64,000 nucleotides of DNA from Circinella umbellata. Its lineage: Eukaryota > Mucoromycota > Mucoromycetes > Mucorales > Lichtheimiaceae. How positions within the stretch are numbered: position 1 is the first letter of the stretch; the number at the start of each line of letters is the position of its first letter. Positions 60,390 to 64,000 of the stretch are shown here, piece by piece. The position numbers and the translations under genes were made by a program. The notes beneath the pieces are model-generated. The model worked only from the letters and a program-made list of their open reading frames with translations. It searched no databases and was not told where the DNA came from. The stretch lies in the NCBI GenBank assembly GCA_025093555.1, contig JAIWNF010000045.1:400217-464216 (forward strand). The letters are read 5' to 3'.

Positions 60390-61998
60390 TAATTATTATC
60401 TATAAATAACATAATATCAATTAATAATCAAATTTAAAATTATATTATAATATAATTATAAATATAAATATAATGAAAGCATCAAAATTATTATTTTAAT
60501 AATAAATTCTGAAACCATTTAAAATTAAATGTATAAAAAAATGTTTAATTAATAACTTTTTGGATTTAAACTAAATCTTTATAATATTTAATATGTAATA
60601 ATTAATTTTTTCTTTAAAATTTATATTAAAATCTTAATTATACTTCTTTTATTATATATATTTAGTATAATAAATCATTATTATTAATTATTCATCAATT
60701 AAAAATGACATAACCAACCTTATATAATTTATTTAATAAGTTATCTAAATATACTTTTAATTAATCAATCAATTTTCTGTATATTTTCCTAAAAGCTGGA
60801 TATTCACATAATTATTAATATATATTAACTTCAAATATAAACATGAATCCTAAAGATTGTTTTTTTTTTAAAAACTTCCATGTTTAAATTTCTCAAATAA
60901 TATCGATTTTAAATTAATTTAATAATAAAAAATATATATAAAAAAGTTAAGTATTTTAAATAAAAGAAACAAATGACATAGGGTACCACAATAATGTTTG
61001 TTGTTTTTTATAATAAAATTTATAGATATTTAAAATATTTCTTTCAAATTTAAATATAAACAATTACCTAATGAAATAGTTTTATTTTTTTTATATTTGT
61101 ATGAACATCAATTATTATCTAAATTTTCATTAATGAAACAATCTGAATAAAATTATTCATTTATCTTTTTTTCTATTTATTTCCTAATAGCCATTAAAAA
61201 GATTTAAACTTAAATGTTTATCTTTTGAATTTTCCAATTCTTAGTCTATATAATAAAATTATATCAATTGTTATTATATTGTTATAAAATAAAAATGGCA
61301 TAGTGGGGCATGTCATAATTATATTATAATTATGTACATAATAGCCCCTAATAGATAATTACTTAATTTATTCATTAAGTAATTTATTTATTATTTTTCC
61401 TAAATCTAGATCTCCATTATTACATATGTAAAATGTTTTTATTTTTGTTTTTCTCTTTTTATATATCTTTTTTATATCTTTTTTAATTATTTTTTTTATT
61501 ATATGACAATGTATATCTGATTTTTTTGTTTTTTTTATTTCGTTTTTTTGGTATATGTTTTTTACTATGGGTTGAACATAAATAATCAGGTTTTCCATCT
61601 AAAATATTGGTCCTGATTTTCTTATGACATATATAACCCTCTTTCTTCCCTCTTTTATGTACATAAGTACATACATTAGAACTAGAATTAAGATGCCAGA
61701 AATGTGTTGTATTTGTCTTTTCTATTTTTTCCTTGATAATGGTTCCCATCATTTTTTGCTTTTTTTCTTTTGTTTTACATAAGACTTCATCTTCAAAGTA
61801 TTTTTCCATAACCTCATTCATAATGTCTCTAATTGAACGGACCATAGTTTTTTTGCATATAAGAATTTCTTTATTAAGAATAACCATATTGTTTTATTGA
61901 TATTATACTTTTATAATATAAAAAAAATTCAATTTTGTTTTTTTCGATTTTTAAAAATCATCCGATAATTAGAAATCTAACAATTTCAATCTATATAG
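60390..61998. other. Extremely AT-rich insertion (about 1.6 kb) inside the exonuclease-DDE gene
   Basis: Composition changes sharply at both edges: lines I counted here are about 90 percent A+T, against roughly 65-72 percent outside. Coding sequence of the transposase flanks it on both sides, and the edges carry a related word (GGAATTGATCCAATT at 60375-60389, GGAATAATCCGATT at 61998-62011) that could be a worn target duplication. Inside are a virus-like ORF (61371-61887) and about 1 kb of apparently non-coding DNA with recurring AAATGACATA/AAATGGCATA words (60703, 60971, 61293) and TTTCCTAAAAGC/TTCCTAATAGCC words (60785, 61181). Confidence 0.6.
61371..61887 (-). pseudogene. Zinc-binding ORF resembling giant-virus (NCLDV) proteins
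   Basis: The main frame (61887-61483, 134 aa) is Lys/Ile/Asn-rich and has a C-x13-C-x16-C-x2-H motif (residues 73, 87, 104, 107) with an aromatic and Lys-Arg-Gly between the first two Cys. To my knowledge that pattern is common in proteins of nucleocytoplasmic large DNA viruses and rare in fungi. Near 61545 the frame changes in an A-rich run; the second frame (to 61368-61371) continues in a similar Lys-rich style and ends FYICNNGDLDLGKIINKLLNE. So the gene is broken or was mis-sequenced in the homopolymer. No cellular role proposed. Virus origin is inference from one motif plus composition; a fungal plasmid or mobile element is an alternative. Confidence 0.35.
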
Positions 61999-64000
61999 GA
62001 ATAATCCGATTAGTCCTCAAATCTTTGCAAATTCTTCAAAATCAGGCATTCTATGATTCGTATAACTCTTACTAAAATTTGTCTTAAGTGTATCGTTGAA
62101 TTTGTCACGCTCGGCCTGTGTCTGCACTGGCAAAATTGGATGAACAACTCCTTGGCGTCTTGCGATAAATTTATGTTGAGCACCAGCAGTTTGTAACGTC
62201 GAGCCACATAAAATAACTAATGTTGCCAAATCGGAAGATGATGTATACTGCCTTACCGGACTGTTGGCCGTGTGGTCGATTTGTTTAATGCCATATAGTT
62301 TTAACACAGAGCTAGGAAGTTGCCCAATACCAAAACTTTCATCGGATGGTGCAAGTTGGGAAGCATATCTATGAACTCCAACTTCATTGTAAATATACTC
62401 AAGTCCAAGCTTTTCACGCACTTCGTTGATATGTTGTGTGAGCCAAGGCTCATAATGACCTTTGTGAACTCGACTATATCGGTTAATTGTTCCAACCTAA
62501 AAAATATAATACAATTATTAAGCATGCACTTATAAAGCTTGGCCCTTCTTTATTGTCTATATATCATAGCACCTACATCAATGTTATGCCGTAATCGATA
62601 GTCTGCGAGTACTGCATCTGTTAACTCAGGACTAGCGCCAAATGAACCGAACTTTCTGATTATATTCTGATGTATGCCTCCTTCTAAGGAATTTGTCCCT
62701 CTACAACAGCGATACAGTGGTAATCCATCTCTATCTTTTCTCATGTGGAAGTAAAATGAAAATCCTGGTGGATCTGAAACCTGTCCTTCATGAATCGACT
62801 TGAGAATGTTCTTTGATTGTTTCCATGCTTCATTATCAAATAATGAACGCCCAGTTCGTGCACATTTTAGAGGACCGTATATTTCAAAAAGCTGTTTTAC
62901 TTTAGGATAAAGCTTTTCGGGAGGAGGAATGGTTCCTAAAAAAACGTTTCTTACTGTTACAATTTTCATTGATGAGGCCAATTATGTTTTTTTTTACTTA
63001 CGTTTTACTCTACGAAATAGCCAGCGCGGATTCTTGATTAACTTTTCATTCCAAGTGGTTCCTTGCTTAAGCAAAACCGCTTCTACTCTTTTTTTATCAT
63101 CTTCATTAACAACGAAGAGCGCATCCTGTAATCTACGTGAAAAATCATTAGCAAGCCCATGTCTACGCGGTACCTTAATTTGGTCCATAAGATGGAAAAC
63201 ATCTTTGATAACCCTTGACCTTATTGGTTCGGTATGCTCATATTGAGAAGGAAGGGAAGAAAATTCTGTACGCCCATATTCGCTGCTTTTGACTTCCACT
63301 TCTGATGATTCTACACATTGCTGTATTTGTGCTTGATCATTATAAAGTATATCATCGACTACATCGTTATAACTATCGTTGCGCTCTTCAACATTTTGTT
63401 CACCTTTATCTAGTAAAAATAAAAATGAGTATGTGTCATCAACAATTTATGATGCTGTTTTTATTATACCTTCGTTTGTTGTGTTTTCACCTTGTGTGAA
63501 TGTAAATTGTTTCAGCTCAACCGGGGTTGATGTTCGAAGATCAGATAGTCTTACTGCAATTTGAAATGGTACTTCACCATATTCAGAGAGAGGCTTGGAT
63601 TGTAAATCCATTGCACCTGGTATTACTACCTGTTTTACAGTGATAATCACTTGTGATGCTGTTACTTTCTTGCCATTACATTTATCTTGTTGGCAACTGA
63701 TTTCACCATATGCTGCAGCTTCAGTCATATGACCCGGGCTATATGAAATACTTGTTCCTAATATACATATAAATATTAACGTTATAAAATACATTATAGT
63801 TGTATTGAAAAAATGCAATTATTATATATTAATATCTACCTTCATTCACTGGCTTCTTTATTTTCTTTCCTACTACTTGCTTTTGCTTTACTTTATTATA
63901 TATTTCCAAACCAGCCCACGCATCAAGGGCAGCATATTCTTTCTGTGCTGTAGATAATCCAATAATATTGCTCCAATCACTGCATCTTACATTATCATCT

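Larger units (their letters stand above)
59777..64000 (-). mobile_element. 3' half of a DDE transposase fused to a 3'-5' exonuclease-like domain, split by an insertion
   Basis: Leftward from the window edge: exon 64000-63840 ends the exonuclease (LSTAQKEYAALDAWAGLEIYNKV, the YAALDA motif of DnaQ/RNase D-like exonucleases). Then exons 63757-63470, 63409-63002 (PRRHGLANDFSRRLQDALFVVN), 62935-62577 (CCRGTNSLEGGIHQNIIRKFG..LADYRLRHN) and 62496-about 62017 (WLTQHINEVREKLGL..MPDFEEFAKI). All junctions found are GT..AG and in phase. The gene then hits a stop at the edge of a 1.6-kb AT-rich block and seems to resume at about 60388 (IPTCPLWSTFVDGKNFFYKTPEHLQSYYNVW), ending at 59777 with a CxxC tail. 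The fragment at 38400-40732 has a matching FYKSPEHLESFYN motif and supplies the missing 5' part of the family. N-terminal portion lies outside the window. Confidence 0.65.

Noticed and set aside
1..64000. CRISPR arrays, bacterial operons, Shine-Dalgarno sites, rRNA genes
   Set aside because: None seen. Spliceosomal introns throughout show eukaryotic nuclear DNA.

Overview
This window is AT-rich nuclear DNA of a filamentous fungus, most likely a Mucoromycota/Mucorales species. The evidence is a short-intron gene style (GT..AG introns of about 50-120 nt, CTAAC-type branch sites), a GH15 glucoamylase, Asn/Gln/Ser-rich regulators, and a mix of transposons familiar from this group. I cannot name the genus. 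Gene models below were spliced by eye.

Layout. 1-2871 (-): partial Mutator-like (MULE) transposase with a SWIM zinc finger. 3996-6111 (-): decayed multi-BRCT gene. 6454-8921 (+): transposon graveyard with a MULE fragment followed by a Fanzor-like (TnpB-related) nuclease gene that is cut by a 730-bp LINE 3' fragment with a perfect 14-bp target duplication. 8922-14984: almost empty apart from one small acidic ORF. 14985-34894: host genes, namely secreted glucoamylase, an IKS1-type kinase, a small unknown protein, cytochrome c oxidase subunit 7, a Cdh1/Fzr APC/C activator, a decayed unknown locus, a mariner relic, a two-helix membrane protein and a GPATCH4-like nucleolar protein. 35215-40730: a KDZ transposase, a small RRM-like protein and the 5' half of a DDE transposase of the type that carries a 3'-5' exonuclease. 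41433-45610: a 1.09-kb near-identical duplication that gives one complete C2H2 transcription factor and one copy lacking its zinc fingers. 45996-53713: a compact housekeeping cluster of LSM12, NC2-beta/Dr1, a small coiled-coil protein, an inositol-polyphosphate kinase (Kcs1-like) and an Opi1-like repressor. 56515-57812: two unidentified genes. 57998-58841: a pogo-like relic with TIRs. 59777-64000 (-): the 3' half of an exonuclease-DDE transposase, split by a 1.6-kb extremely AT-rich insertion that carries a giant-virus-like zinc-binding ORF.

Points of most interest: (1) the Fanzor/LINE insertion, where removing the LINE and one duplication copy restores an open zinc-ribbon and RuvC-III region; (2) the AT-rich, virus-like insertion at 60.4-62.0 kb; (3) an apparent U12-type AT-AC intron in LSM12; (4) the truncated-plus-complete C2H2 duplication; (5) the Kcs1-like kinase next to an Opi1-like repressor, two steps that act on the same inositol/phospholipid circuit in yeast. 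Nothing here was checked by database search.
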